Below, one piece after another: positions 19,089 through 29,692 of a stretch of 64,000 nt of DNA (within the stretch, counting starts at the first letter, position 1; the number at the start of each line of letters is the position of its first letter). The notes under the pieces are model-generated. The model searched no databases. It was not told the DNA's origin and worked only from the letters and a program-made list of their open reading frames with translations. Location of the stretch: assembly GCA_016720825.1 (NCBI GenBank), contig JADKJV010000002.1, positions 310,001-374,000 of the forward strand, in the 5' to 3' direction. Source of the DNA: Chitinophagaceae bacterium (lineage in GTDB: Bacteria > Bacteroidota > Bacteroidia > Chitinophagales > Chitinophagaceae). Made by a program: the position numbers and the translations under genes.

Positions 19089-19870
19089 TTATTTAAAAAC
19101 AACTACGGGTTTTGAACCGGGTTCGATCCGGATTACGGAAGCCTGTATATCAAATACATTTTTGATCAGTTCGGGAGTAATTGAAGTGAACTCCTGTAAC
19201 GTATCAACAATCCTTCCTTCTTTCATAAAAAGAATCAGGTCTGCATATTGTAAAGTCAGGTTTATATCATGCAGTACGGCTATCACAGTATTCCCTGCGG
19301 CAGATTGTTCGCGTGCCATTTTCAGCAGCTGGTGCTGGTATTTCATATCCAGGTGTGATACCGGTTCATCGAGGAATAAAATTTTATCCCCTCTTGTGTT
19401 TTCTGTCCAGATCTGTGCCAGCACGCGGCTCATCTGCACTTTTTGCGCTTCACCGCCGGAAAGTGTGTTGTAATCCCTTTCATGCAGTTCATGTATTTCC
19501 ATCGCTTCCATGGCGCGGTTGCGGATCTGGTAATCGTCGGGGGCCGGTTCGCTTTTGTACCAGGGATAACGGCCCATCATTATAATTTCAGCAACTGTAA
19601 GCGGAATTGGATGGAATAATGCTGAGAAAGAACCGCCCTGATCCTGGCTAACTGTGCAGTGGAGTATCGGGATATATCACGCTCACCAAGTTGCACTGAA
19701 CCGGTGTTTGATTTCAGGTTACCGGAAAGGATTTTGAGTAAGGTGGATTTGCCGGCTCCATTGGCACCCATAATCACATAAAATTTCCCGGATTCAAACT
19801 GCATGCTTGTTTCTTCAAGGATTGTTTTCCCATGCACCTGGAAACTGATATGGTTGGCCTGCAGTTTCAT
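19089..19870 (-). CDS. hmuV: Heme/iron ABC transporter ATPase, one frameshift near 19609
   Basis: HmuV powers import through the HmuU permease. The first part has Walker A GANGAGKST and ends out of frame at 19580. Adding one base at the GG of 19608-19609 gives SIPIPLTVAEIIMMGRYPW, the normal continuation, followed by LSGGEAQKVQMSRVLAQ and Walker B ILFLDEPVSHLD. The joined protein has about 260 residues, normal for HmuV. Its start overlaps the permease stop by four bases. The gene is the last of a five-gene uptake operon. Confidence 0.9.
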
Positions 19871-20914
19871 TTTGTTTTTTCTTTCAGCCAGTCCGTGTTT
19901 TTTAGCAGGATGATAAATACAGGAGCCCCAACCAGCGAGGTCAGTATCCCAATCGGCATTTCAGCCGGGGCGAGGATCATTCTGGCCCCGAGGTCAGCCA
20001 GTGTTAACAGGATTGCTCCCATGATCATGGATGCGGGCAAGAGTTTTTTATGATCGCTGCCGATGAGTAAACGCATAACATGCGGCACAATGAGCCCCAT
20101 GAAACTGATCACCCCAACAAAAGCAGTAGCTACTGAAACCATGGCGGTGTTGAGCCACATGACCCTTCTTTTCAGTTTTTCTGTATTCACGCCCATGTAT
20201 GCGGCTTCTTCTTCGCCAAGCATCAATGCGTTGAGTGAGCGTGCGTCCCGGAAGGAAATCAAAAAGATGACTAACGCCACACCGCCTACAATAAAAACCT
20301 GCAGCCAGGAGGCTCCTGAAAAAGTACCCAGGTTCCAGAAAGTAATGCTGCGGGCCTGTGGATCGCGGGCGATGTAAGTCATGAAACCGGTTCCGCTTAA
20401 TCCGACTGCATTCACGGCCAGTCCTACCAGCAACAACGAGATCACTGAAATCCTTCCTGCCGATTTTGCAATCATATAAACCATCCAGGTGGCAAGCATA
20501 CCGCCTGCAAAAGCAAATAATGGAACCAGCAAGGTCCTGTAAGCGCTTTGAATGAAGGCCCGAGTTGTCCGCTGAGTACAAAAATAAATGAAGCACCAAT
20601 GCTGCTCCGGCGCTGGTGCCAGCCAGGCCTGGCTCCACAACCGGATTGCGGAATAATCCCTGCATGAGCACACCACTGACAGCCAGTATGGCGCCGGTGA
20701 TGGCACATAGTAAAACCCTGGGCAATCTGAGTTGCAGGAAAACCCCTTCATGGATACTGCCGGGTTCCTGGCCTGCAAAAAAATGCCTGAGTGCTGACCA
20801 CATTTCCTGTGGTGTTACTGATACTGCACCAAATGCAATAGCAATAACCAGCATTACAAACAGCAATGCCAGCAACACGGGAAAAAATATTTTACTGTGC
20901 CTGAACATGTGCAT
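19867..20914 (-). CDS. hmuU: Heme/iron ABC transporter permease, two frameshifts near 20560 and 20595
   Basis: This FecCD-family permease normally has ten membrane helices. The N-terminus has LRLPRVLLCAITGAILAVSG and LFRNPVVEPGLAGTSAGA. The frame changes twice within 35 bases, each time at a G-run. With one G added at each place the sequence reads through GASFIFVLSGQLG to AFIQSAYRTLLVPLFAF. The C-terminal half contains GVISFMGLIVPHVMRLLIGSDH, the family signature. The joined length is about 350 residues. The start lies inside the end of hmuT (23-base overlap), which suggests coupled translation. Confidence 0.88.
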
Positions 20915-21786
20915 CGGGATGCAGCAGCTGCATCAGTTTAATAATATTTTGTCCGGAACGCGGCCCGAAATAAACCAGGTCATGCTCTTCGAACCTGACG
21001 ATCTTTTTATTCCTGCCTGCATTTGTAAGTGATACACCGGGAACACCGCTGATAAATTTATCCATGCTGCCCATCTGGTCATAACCAAAATCAGTGGCGA
21101 TAATTATATCAGGATTAGCTTCAGCAACTGCTTCTGCGCTGATCTGCCTGGCGCCTTTGGCATCATAACGGGCCGCCCTCCCTCCTGCCAGTGCAATAAT
21201 TTTATCACCCACCCCATTCCGGCCACTCATGACAAAATATACATTGTTGGCCCGGCCAAAATGGATGATCATCACTTTGGGTGTATCTGCCGGATTGATT
21301 TTTTGCAATGCTGCTGCAGCGAGCTTCAGGTCGGCTTCCATTTTTTGTATGACGGAGTCTGACCGATGTTTCACACCAAAATAATTACCGAGTTCAGTCA
21401 ATAACAATTTGGCACTGTCAATGGTATTAGCCCCGCCAAATGCTTTTATGTTCAGGCCGGCTTTGGTAATCTGCGGTAAAACTGTTTCGGGTCCGATATC
21501 ATTGCTGTGAATTACGAGTGTAGGTTCCATGGAAATGATTCCTTCCGGATTCAGTGCCCTATGATAACCCACCGTTTTCAGCATTTTCGCACTGTCGGGA
21601 AAAAGTGCTGCTGAGGTCACAGGCCACGATGTTATGACCCTCCCCGATGGCAAACATCATTTCAGTGAGTTGCTTCGACAAACAGACAATGCGTTGTTCG
21701 CCTTTTGCACCTGATTCTTTTTTACCGAACCTTCCGCATGCTGCCATCAGCAACATACAGGATAACAACCATGCAAGTTTTTTCAT
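20892..21786 (-). CDS. hmuT: Heme ABC transporter substrate-binding lipoprotein, one frameshift near 21602
   Basis: The N-terminus MKKLAWLLSCMLLMAACGRF is a lipoprotein signal. The binding-protein fold begins RIVCLSKQLTEMMFAIGEGHNIVACD, then breaks in the TTTTT at about 21600-21604; removing one T continues FPDSAKMLKTVGYHRALNPEGIISMEPTLVI, which is typical of HmuT. Later segments include KVMIIHFGRANNVYFV and ARQISAEAVAEANPDIIIAT. The joined protein has about 298 residues. It would deliver heme or a similar iron compound to HmuUV. The exact ligand is inferred from family resemblance only. Confidence 0.88.
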
Positions 21787-21827
21787 GCAGGAAAATTATA
21801 TAGGGAGTGCAGTTGCACTCCCTATGA

Positions 21828-24247
21828 TTAAAGTATATATTTCAAATTCAGTCCCCCAAATACAACTGCTTTCAGCGGAGCTGGTAAGTAAGCATCCGGT
21901 AACTGGTTGGCAAAAATCATGATCGGGTACTGAACACCGGTCAGGTTATTTATGCCAAGAGACAAATCCAGGTTAAAATGCTTTGACAATTCACGCTGAT
22001 AACCAAACTTCACATTGAGCAGGTTATAGCTGGTGCTGCGGTTTACTCCATCTGAAGTAATGGGCACTCCATCTTTATATGACCAGATAAAGTTGCCATA
22101 TAAACCGGGACGTGTTGTGAAATCAGCACCGAAATTGGCAGTCCACTTAGAAACACCGGCAACTGGTTTATTGCTGTAATCAACCGTTGTGATATGGAAG
22201 TGGTTGTACCAGTCTGGTATTTGAAATTGCTGCCGTATTTGAAATCAGAGTATGCCAGGTTGGCAAAAGGTGTAACCTGTGAGAAGAAATGCTTATCAGA
22301 TTTATACACGGTGTATTTCACCAGTGCTTCCACCCCTTTGTGATCCTGGTCACCACCGTTCACTACATAAGTATAAGCAGTGGTTGTACTGTTCAGTTGC
22401 ACCGCAACAGAAGTCATTTTATCATTAAACTTCGTATGGAAGAATGCCAGCTGGTAGCTGAGTTTATCATGGAAAACAGCACCTTTTGAACCGATTTCAA
22501 ACTGGTTACCTGATTCAGGCTTCAGCACACTGTTTACACGCCCGGTTGCGGGAGTGGCTGGTGTGGTAACGGCCGGAGTGGTAATAAAGAAATAGGAACT
22601 CGCAGGCGCTTTAAATCCTTTGCTGTAAGAAGCATAGAGTGAAAATTCCTTGCTGAACACTTTATTAATGGCAACATGCGGTGATACCATGCTCTTATAC
22701 GTTGTATCAAACCTGGCGGGCTTCGTAGCTGTTTCCGGGTTCAGCCTGTCGCTCAGCCGGATTTTCTGGTTACTGCTGCCCAGGCCTGCTGTAATGGACA
22801 GGTCATGAGGTAAGGCCAGTGTCCATTCAGTAAAGAAAGACATCGTGGCTGTTACATAATCCACATTGGAAGTTGTGGCATTAATAACCCAGTAAGGATT
22901 GCCCATTACCCAGGGTGTGGTGCTGAGATCAGCGGGATTCTGTTTCATGTTATAACCCACTGTTTGTGCAATCTGGCGCTGGGCTTCCACACCGGTGATA
23001 CCATTCAGGCTAATTCCATTGTGCAGGTCAAACCTTGTTTCGAAAGAAGAACGGAATCCATAGTTGATGGAAGTTTTATCTGTCCAGCCGGCTGCAGAAC
23101 TAACATCACTGTTAAAACCGGTTGCGAAAATGGAACTGGTGTTCGAAATATTGCGGCTGAAATTATACGTATGTCCTAAGCCACCCCGGAAACTGGTTAC
23201 ATGGCTGTGCCCGTTGCGTTTGATATAATCAATGTTACCGGAATAATCTTTGGTGGCATATTGGGTCAGGGTCAATTCCCCCAGCCTTTCATCATAACTG
23301 TCGGAGAATCCAAAATACGTGGTGATGTTTTGTTTTTCACCGGGCTGGAATTCACCGGCCAGGTTTACGAAATCTTTATGGGATGCATTGTGCACGGAGA
23401 AACCATCTGATTGCTGTCGGCCATAATTCAGCAATAAAGAAGATTTATCTGCTCCCATCTGGAAATGTGTGGTAAAGCGCTGGAGGCCATAATTACCGAT
23501 CAGGATATCCTGTCCAATGGATGTTTTTCCTTTTTCAGGTTTGATGGTTTTCAGGTTTACGGCACCGGCAATGGCCAAACCATACAATGTACCGGCAGGG
23601 CCTTTGGTTACTTCCACATTGCCAATTGAACCAAAGTCGAGATCATCCATCGTTGTAATTCCTTCCGCATCTGTTACAGGAATTCCGTTGAGATACACTT
23701 TATAACCTTGTCCGTCGAAATTGCTGCTTACACCCCGGGTGCCCCGTGTACCGTTTCCATAGCCGCGGATGTTGAATTGTTGTCCGCCGGAAACTGACCT
23801 GCGCTGCATGGTTACGCCGGGAACATTCCCGTTAATGCCATCATCAAGAAACAGACCGGTTCCCCTTTTCAATTCTGTATTTGACAATTTGGTTATTGAA
23901 GCGGGCTGGTATAACAGCGATTTGTTTCCGGAAGTAGTGGCAGATATCTCCACATTACCAAGGGTATTCGCCGCCGGCTCGAGTGTGAAATTTAATTTAT
24001 CGTTACAGGCTGCTTTCTTTTTGGCGACTTCATAACCAACATAAGAAACACTGATCATGCCTGCGTGTGAGCAATCGAAACTGAATTCGCCATCTTTTCG
24101 GGATGTAGCTATATTTTTCCCGGCTGCAGAAATCGTGGCTCCTGCGAGCGGATTACCTGAGGCATCTGTGATTTTTCCGGTAATAGTCTGGGCAGACACA
24201 GTCATAACAGACAGCATCATGCCACAGGCAAGTAAAATACTTTTCAT
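21828..24247 (-). CDS. TonB-dependent receptor of the heme/iron uptake operon, one frameshift near 22190
   Basis: The start at 24247 gives a signal peptide (MKSILLACGMMLSVMTVSAQ), a carboxypeptidase-regulatory-like domain (TITGKITDASGNPLAGATIS) and a plug with GNVEVTKGPAGTLYGLAIAGAVN. A barrel follows with FSLYASYSKGFKAPASSYFF, a typical siderophore or heme receptor motif. The first frame runs out near 22043. After one added base near 22190 the protein continues TTVDYSNKPVAG and ends in FGGLNLKYIL, a proper barrel C-terminus. The joined length is about 806 residues. The ABC genes directly downstream indicate an iron or heme substrate. Confidence 0.88.
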
Positions 24248-24315
24248 GTAGAATAATTTTGGTATAATAATGTGACAGGCCTGTGTATTACACAGACCAT
24301 TAAGCAAACAAGAAA

Positions 24316-24834
24316 TTATACCAAAGCAGGCGGCGGCTTGAGGATATCAGCAGCGCGTGTGAGCAATGTGGCTGAGTATGGTGTAAATAACCGGACTGTT
24401 GACTGTGCAGGGACTGCCAGTTCTGATTCCTGTCCGGTTGTATATAAAGCACTTAAGATTTTAAAAAGTAAAGTTGTTTTCTGGTGGGTTTGTTTTTGAC
24501 CCAGTTCGCGGGAAAAGCTGAGGAACCGGGATTCTTTTTTATCAAGGATGCATTGAACATGGAGTTTGCCATCCCTGATTTCAGTGGCAATTACATCATA
24601 CATTTCGCCATGAAGTTTGAATTCGTCTTTACCCTCCCATTCCGGGATGGGTTCACCAGAAGCCTGGTGCTGGCTGAAAACAAATTCAATCACATCTCCG
24701 GAACGGATTTGTTTGCGAAGGCTGTTCCTCACTTCCATACGGATTTCGGCCTGCCTGAATTTAAAAAACAGGCGGTAACCGGCAATCTGGATAAACAGAC
24801 TGGCCATGAGGAGTATTGCAAGAAATTGTTTCAA
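24316..24834 (-). CDS. Unknown membrane-associated protein leading the heme operon
   Basis: The 172-residue protein starts with one hydrophobic segment (residues 3-20) and a basic stretch. A strand-rich middle follows (GDVIEFVFSQHQASGEPIPEWEGKDEFKLHGEMYDVIATEI), and the C-terminus is rich in proline and alanine. It is transcribed first, 68 bases ahead of the receptor start, and has a -7 element 20 bases upstream. I recognise no named family. Short proteins of this form, with a histidine/cysteine-poor, beta-rich core, occur beside TonB receptors for metals, so a role in metal uptake or sensing is a guess from position. Confidence 0.7.
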   Translation of the reverse strand: MKQFLAILLMASLFIQIAGYRLFFKFRQAEIRMEVRNSLRKQIRSGDVIEFVFSQHQASGEPIPEWEGKDEFKLHGEMYDVIATEIRDGKLHVQCILDKKESRFLSFSRELGQKQTHQKTTLLFKILSALYTTGQESELAVPAQSTVRLFTPYSATLLTRAADILKPPPALV

Positions 24835-24853
24835 TGCGAATTGGTCAGCTTTC

Positions 24854-24861
24854 CAAAAATA
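24854..24861 (-). promoter_or_regulatory. -7 promoter element of the heme uptake operon
   Basis: On the minus strand TATTTTTG matches TAnnTTTG and lies 19 bases before the ATG at 24834. I find no clear -33 partner and no convincing Fur-like dyad around it. Confidence 0.5.
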
Positions 24862-24938
24862 GGCAAATCACATTATCACTTGTAAGATTAATAATGAACA
24901 GGTGTGGATAGTCAGATAACAGCCTTTGCGGTAATTCA

Positions 24939-25964
24939 TTACTTCCTGATATCCCGCGATTTTGCTTTATTGAAAACGTTCCGGCCTTTGTCAATCCCGG
25001 CGCGGCGTTGTTTTTGTTCTTCTTCTGGCAGGTGGATAAAATCGAGACATTCCTGGCTGCAGCACTGCTCCATTTTTTCCCGGCATTCATCACACTGGAT
25101 GAATAACAGGTGGCAGGCATCGTTTTTACAATTCACATGGGTATCGGCTGGTTTACCGCACTGGTGGCAGTTTGAAATGATTTCATCGGTTATCCGTTCG
25201 CCCAGGCGCTGGTCGAATACAAAATTCTTTCCGTGGAATTTATTATCGAGACCTTTCTCCTTCACCTGGTTGGTATAATTGATAATCCCGCCTTCCAGGT
25301 GAAATACGTTTTTAAAACCCCGGTGCAGCATGTAAGCGGATGCTTTTTCACAGCGGATGCCGCCGGTGCAGTACATGATGACGTTTCTTTCTTTCTGGTC
25401 ACCCAGCATATCCACAGCCATGGGTAACTGTTCGCGGAAAGTATCGGAAGGGATTTCAACTGCGTTTTCAAAATGGCCTACTTCAAATTCATAGTGGTTA
25501 CGCATATCAATTACCAGTGTATCCGGATCGGCAGTAAGTTTATTGAATTCTTCTGCATTCACATATTTACCCCGGTTGGCCATGTCAAACTCCGGGTCAC
25601 TGATCCCATCTGCCACTATTTTATTCCTCACTTTGATATCCAGCACATAAAAACTGCGGCCATCATCGTCCACTGCAACATTTAGTCTTAAGCCGTTTAA
25701 TGGTTCAATGGAATACAGGTAAGACCTGAAAGCCTCCAGTTGTATCTCAGGAACACTAATCTGCGCATTGATCCCTTCATGGGCCAGGTAAATACGGCCC
25801 ATCACATCAAATGCCTTCAGTTTCAGGTACAGTTCATCCCTGAACTCATTGGGAGCTTCAATATGGAAATAACAATAAAACGAAATGGTTTTACGGGGTG
25901 TGGGATCATTCAGGATTCTTTCCTTCAGTTCCTTTCGGGAAACCCGGTTGTGGAGTGCAGCCAT
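24939..25964 (-). CDS. trhO: tRNA uridine(34) hydroxylase, rhodanese family
   Basis: TrhO (YceA family) hydroxylates wobble uridine of certain tRNAs using oxygen. The 341-residue protein has an N-terminal acylphosphatase-like domain (ISFYCYFHIEAPNEFRDEL, then GRIYLAHEGINAQIS). A rhodanese domain follows with active-site loop CTGGIRCEKA, giving cysteines 199 and 205. The C-terminal tail is rich in cysteine (NCHQCGKPADTHVNC, then QCDECREKMEQCC) and probably binds metal. The order and length fit the family well. The gene is monocistronic here, downstream of no close partner. Confidence 0.95.
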   Translation of the reverse strand: MAALHNRVSRKELKERILNDPTPRKTISFYCYFHIEAPNEFRDELYLKLKAFDVMGRIYLAHEGINAQISVPEIQLEAFRSYLYSIEPLNGLRLNVAVDDDGRSFYVLDIKVRNKIVADGISDPEFDMANRGKYVNAEEFNKLTADPDTLVIDMRNHYEFEVGHFENAVEIPSDTFREQLPMAVDMLGDQKERNVIMYCTGGIRCEKASAYMLHRGFKNVFHLEGGIINYTNQVKEKGLDNKFHGKNFVFDQRLGERITDEIISNCHQCGKPADTHVNCKNDACHLLFIQCDECREKMEQCCSQECLDFIHLPEEEQKQRRAGIDKGRNVFNKAKSRDIRK

Positions 25965-26102
25965 TAAAATGAATTTTAGTCCTTCCCATCGCGGGAAACG
26001 GCTCAGAACCCTGATTGCAGGTCAGGCAAAATTCCAAAGCGGCACAAAATTATGCAGAATTATCAGAATTCACAGAATCGGTCACTGCAATATGAAATGG
26101 CA

Positions 26103-26471
26103 TTAAGATGAACTCCTTGCGAAACTGCCGGTAAGCGCTGCCAATCCTGCCACCAGACCACCTATGAATCCGGTTACGAGAATGATGGCAACATGGCTTC
26201 CTCCCAAAGGAAGTATGGATGCTATTTTAACTGAGAGAATGTGGTTATTCTTCATATCTATCCAGAAAGCCAGTCCGGCCCAGAGGATAAATAATCCGAG
26301 AAAACCGGCCAGGAATGCCTTCCATGGTTTTTGAGGAATTGCCACAGCCACTAATGCCGAAGTAATGGCCATTCCCCACCAGGGGAAATATAATCCGCTG
26401 ATAAATGCAAGGAGGGCTGTAAGTATAAATGCAACTGTAAATTTCATAGCCAGGCTTTTATTTTTTTTCAA
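26103..26471 (-). CDS. Small integral membrane protein
   Basis: The product of about 122 residues has four hydrophobic segments, separated by short loops such as PQKPWKAF and DMKNNHILSVK. It overlaps the end of the penicillin acylase gene by 14 bases if the first ATG is used; an ATG at 26447 would leave a ten-base gap. It is therefore likely to be translated with the acylase. I recognise no family. The glycine-rich last segment (HVAIILVTGFIGGLVAGLAAL) suggests tight helix packing. Confidence 0.75.
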   Translation of the reverse strand: MKKNKSLAMKFTVAFILTALLAFISGLYFPWWGMAITSALVAVAIPQKPWKAFLAGFLGLFILWAGLAFWIDMKNNHILSVKIASILPLGGSHVAIILVTGFIGGLVAGLAALTGSFARSSS

Positions 26472-28906
26472 AATTCATGGTCCACTTCACACGTTCATCC
26501 TTGTTTTCATTACTGCGCATGAGCCACAGCGGATGATATTTCCCTTCCACCCAGTTATCAATAAAATTATCATAGTACTTGCTGCCGGGGTTTCCGTTTT
26601 GCCCGCCCGGATAAACACCGTAAGCTTCCGTGGTTCCGGTAAGCTGAACGATCATCCGCCAGCTTGGGCCATGGCTTTGAGTTACGGCATTGATGATGTT
26701 TCCATCGCCGCCAACTTTGAGTCCGGGGCGGTCAAGCGGTAACAGATCCTTTTTAGATTTATCCAGCAAATGGTAAACACCGGGTTCTTTAAAGGATGCC
26801 CATTCGAGTTTATTTTTTGCTTCTGCATCTGCCAGTTTCACGGATGCTTTATTTAACGCATCTGTCATTACATCAAACAGGGTTTCTTTTGCAGTTGTAT
26901 TGATATTGTCTATAAAACTGAAAGCAGAGTCGCGGAGCAGGGCTTCAATCAGGGTCTGATCCCAGGGCCAGGCTGGTGCCGGTTTAACGCGGCTGAGTTC
27001 ATCTTTCCAGATCATCACCTGGAGTGTATCAAACCAGTTTTTGTAAACGGTTTGTGCTTTGGAGGAAGGCAAGGCATCAAAATTCCAGCCTTTTACCATC
27101 TCAAAATACTTTTTGGCATCCGGCAGCAGTTTATCCGTCTGTGTATATTTCATCATCAGCGGATACATATAAGCCGCCTGCACATTGTAATAGTTGTTCT
27201 GCAGTTTCATCATGTCGGCCGGCGTGATGCTGTTCATTTCATATAAATGCTGTGTGATAGAAATTGCGCGTGGCGTGATGTAACTGCCCGGGATAAAATA
27301 AGGATACGTTGAATCGGCAGGCCGCTGGTTACCGCTTTCCAGGAAACCGCGTTCCGGATTTTTGCTGTGCGGGTTTTCTGCCTGTGGAATAAATCCCTGC
27401 CACATATAACTGCTGTCGGTGCCGGGCATTACATAAACCCTGGCGGTTCCAGCGGGCGGGGAATTTTCCCTGTTGCCAGATAGCGATGTCGCCGGTTTTA
27501 GAGGCAAAGACAAAATTCTGGCCGGGACACTCATATAATTTAATCGCATTCACATATTCGTCATAATTATGAGCGCGGTTTAAATAATACAGAGCCATGC
27601 CGTCATCACTGGGATCATGGGCCACCCAGCGAAGGGCGATGTTGCGGTCATGCGACTGGTCAGTGGAAAAACGGTTATCATACACAACCGGCCCGAAGAT
27701 GGTATAGGCAACACTGTCGTAAACGGCAGCACTGTCTTTCACCGAAATTTTTTCAACTCTCCAGTCTGTTGTAAGCCATTTGCCGTCGAACCAGTATTCT
27801 TTCCGGCTGTTATCCCTGAATTGGATGGAATAGTAATCTTTCACATCACGCTGTGCATTGGTTACACCCCAGGCCACGCTGTCGTTGAAACCGATGATTA
27901 CAAATGGAGAACCGGGCAGGCTTACACCATATACATTATGTGTTGGTGTAGACAACTGCATTTCATACCAGATGGAAGGCAGCGTGAGTTCGAGGTGCGG
28001 ATCGTTACATAAAATCGGCGCACCGCTTTTTGTTTTTGAACCGGCTACCACCCAGTTGTTTGAACCATTGCTGATATCTGATTCGGAAGTGACCCGGTTG
28101 GGTACATCCATGGGGTTATTGAGATAAATCGAATCTGATCCGGCCGGGGCTACAGGAACAATACCCGGTGCGTCAAAAGCAGTACCGGAAGGAACGATGG
28201 GCTGTAATGAATCTGGAACCTGCGGGTACAATATTTTCATTTCCGCATCAGAGAAAACGGATTTTGAATTGGTATAAGGAAGGTCTTTTTCTGTTTCGCC
28301 GGTCAGCATGTTGGCCATCATTTTCAGCAGCAGTGCGGTGCGGAGGTTTGACCATTTTTCCGGTTTCAGGTTGAGTAATTTATACTCTAAAGGGATATTG
28401 CTTTCTTTCAGACTGCCGATATAGGCATTGATACCATTTGTATAAGAATCAAACATGGCTTTTGCTACAGGATCCTTTTCCATCTGCACCAGTGCTTTCT
28501 CAGCAGCGTAACGCATACCGAGCCTGCGCTGGTAGCGGTCGTACCGGATGGCTTTTTTCCCGGCGATTTCACTGGCCCTTCCTTCAGCAGCCTTGGTTTG
28601 CAGGTCCATCTGGAAAAGCCTGAACTGGGCATGCAGGTAACCCTGCACGAAGTAAAGGTCTTCATCATTTTCGGCGAACACATGCGGCACCAGGTTTTCA
28701 TCCATATAAACGGATACTTTGCCTTTCAGACCGGGGAATTTGAAGTTGGCTGAAAAACTCTTCCCGGCTGGTTCTGCATTTTGCCAAAACCCGATTTGCG
28801 GACTCAGGAATTTACCCATGGGCGGAACTGAACCCCAGGGTTTATTCAATGCCCAAACCAGGCCGGTGGTAAGGATAGCGGTAGTAATAAACGGAACGAT
28901 GCGCAT
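26458..28906 (-). CDS. Penicillin acylase family protein, one frameshift near 27439
   Basis: This is an Ntn-hydrolase of about 815 residues that removes acyl chains from amides. I start it at 28906 (MRIVPFITTAILTTGLVWAL), which gives an N-terminal export signal. The precursor self-cleaves before the nucleophile serine: GSNNWVVAG places it at residue 282. The alpha chain has FVQGYLHAQFRLFQMDLQTK and the beta chain has ILCNDPHLELTLPSIWYEM. The first frame ends at 27329; removing one base from CCC at 27438-27440 rejoins it to MPGTDSSYMWQGFIP and the rest. Natural substrates may be acyl-homoserine lactones, cyclic lipopeptides or beta-lactams; the sequence does not decide. Confidence 0.88.
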
Positions 28907-29122
28907 GGTGAAGCAATTATAAACGGGAAAATACTGAAAAAATGACAGATGCAAACTGATGCGTTACCAACCGCAGCCCTGGTTATTTGATGCTGTTTCC
29001 GGCTTTCGCCCCTGCCTGTCCGCCCTGTTATATGTTAAAGAATTCCCCGGTTGATCAAATTCATATAAACCGCCTGTCCCGGAATTCCTTTTTTGTGTAA
29101 TTTCAGTATCTAAATATTAACT

Positions 29123-29686
29123 ATGGTACCTGTATTAATAGTTGTTGGAATACTCTTAGTGATCATACTTTGGGTAGTTAGTTTGTACAACGGCCTGGTG
29201 CGTTTACGCAACCGCCGTCAGAATGCATTTGCGGATATTGATGTGCAGTTACGCCAGCGTCACGACCTGGTTCCCCAACTGGTGGATACTGTAAAAGGTT
29301 ATGCCACCCATGAAAGGGAACTGCTGACCCGTATTACGGAAGCACGTTCTGCTGCAATCAATGCAAGTTCGATTGATGATAAAATCAAGGCTGAACAGCA
29401 ACTGGGCACCGCATTACAGGGATTAAAAATTTCTGTAGAGGCTTATCCCGACCTGAAAGCCAACCAGAATTTCCTGCAACTCCAGGAAGAACTGAGTGAT
29501 ATTGAAAACAAGCTGGCAGCAGCCCGCCGTTTCTTCAATGGTGCCACAACAGAATACAACAATGCTGTTGAATCATTCCCCGGCAATTTGATTGCAAGGA
29601 ATTTCGGATTCAAACGTGAAATCCTGTTTGACCTGGGTGAAGATACCCGCAAGCAGATGGAAGAGCCTCCGAAAATCCAATTCTGA
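29123..29686 (+). CDS. lemA: LemA family protein
   Basis: The 187-residue protein has one N-terminal membrane segment (LIVVGILLVIILWVVSLYNGLV) and a helical domain with the LemA hallmarks RNRRQNAFADIDVQLRQRHDLVPQL and FLQLQEELSDIENKLAAARRFFN. LemA proteins are helical-bundle membrane proteins of unclear biochemical role that often sit next to M48 peptidases. That is the case here: the M48 gene begins six bases after the stop. Overall length and the conserved YNNAVESFPGNLIARNFGF motif are normal. Confidence 0.95.
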   Translation: MVPVLIVVGILLVIILWVVSLYNGLVRLRNRRQNAFADIDVQLRQRHDLVPQLVDTVKGYATHERELLTRITEARSAAINASSIDDKIKAEQQLGTALQGLKISVEAYPDLKANQNFLQLQEELSDIENKLAAARRFFNGATTEYNNAVESFPGNLIARNFGFKREILFDLGEDTRKQMEEPPKIQF

Positions 29687-29692
29687 TAACAG

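Noticed and set aside
19867..20914. hmuU as a decayed pseudogene
   Set aside because: Both breaks are single-G losses in G-runs 35 bases apart and all membrane segments and signatures are preserved.
24835..24938. A riboswitch or Fur box before the heme operon
   Set aside because: The leader is only about a dozen bases by the -7 box, and I see no conserved aptamer or clear 19-base dyad.
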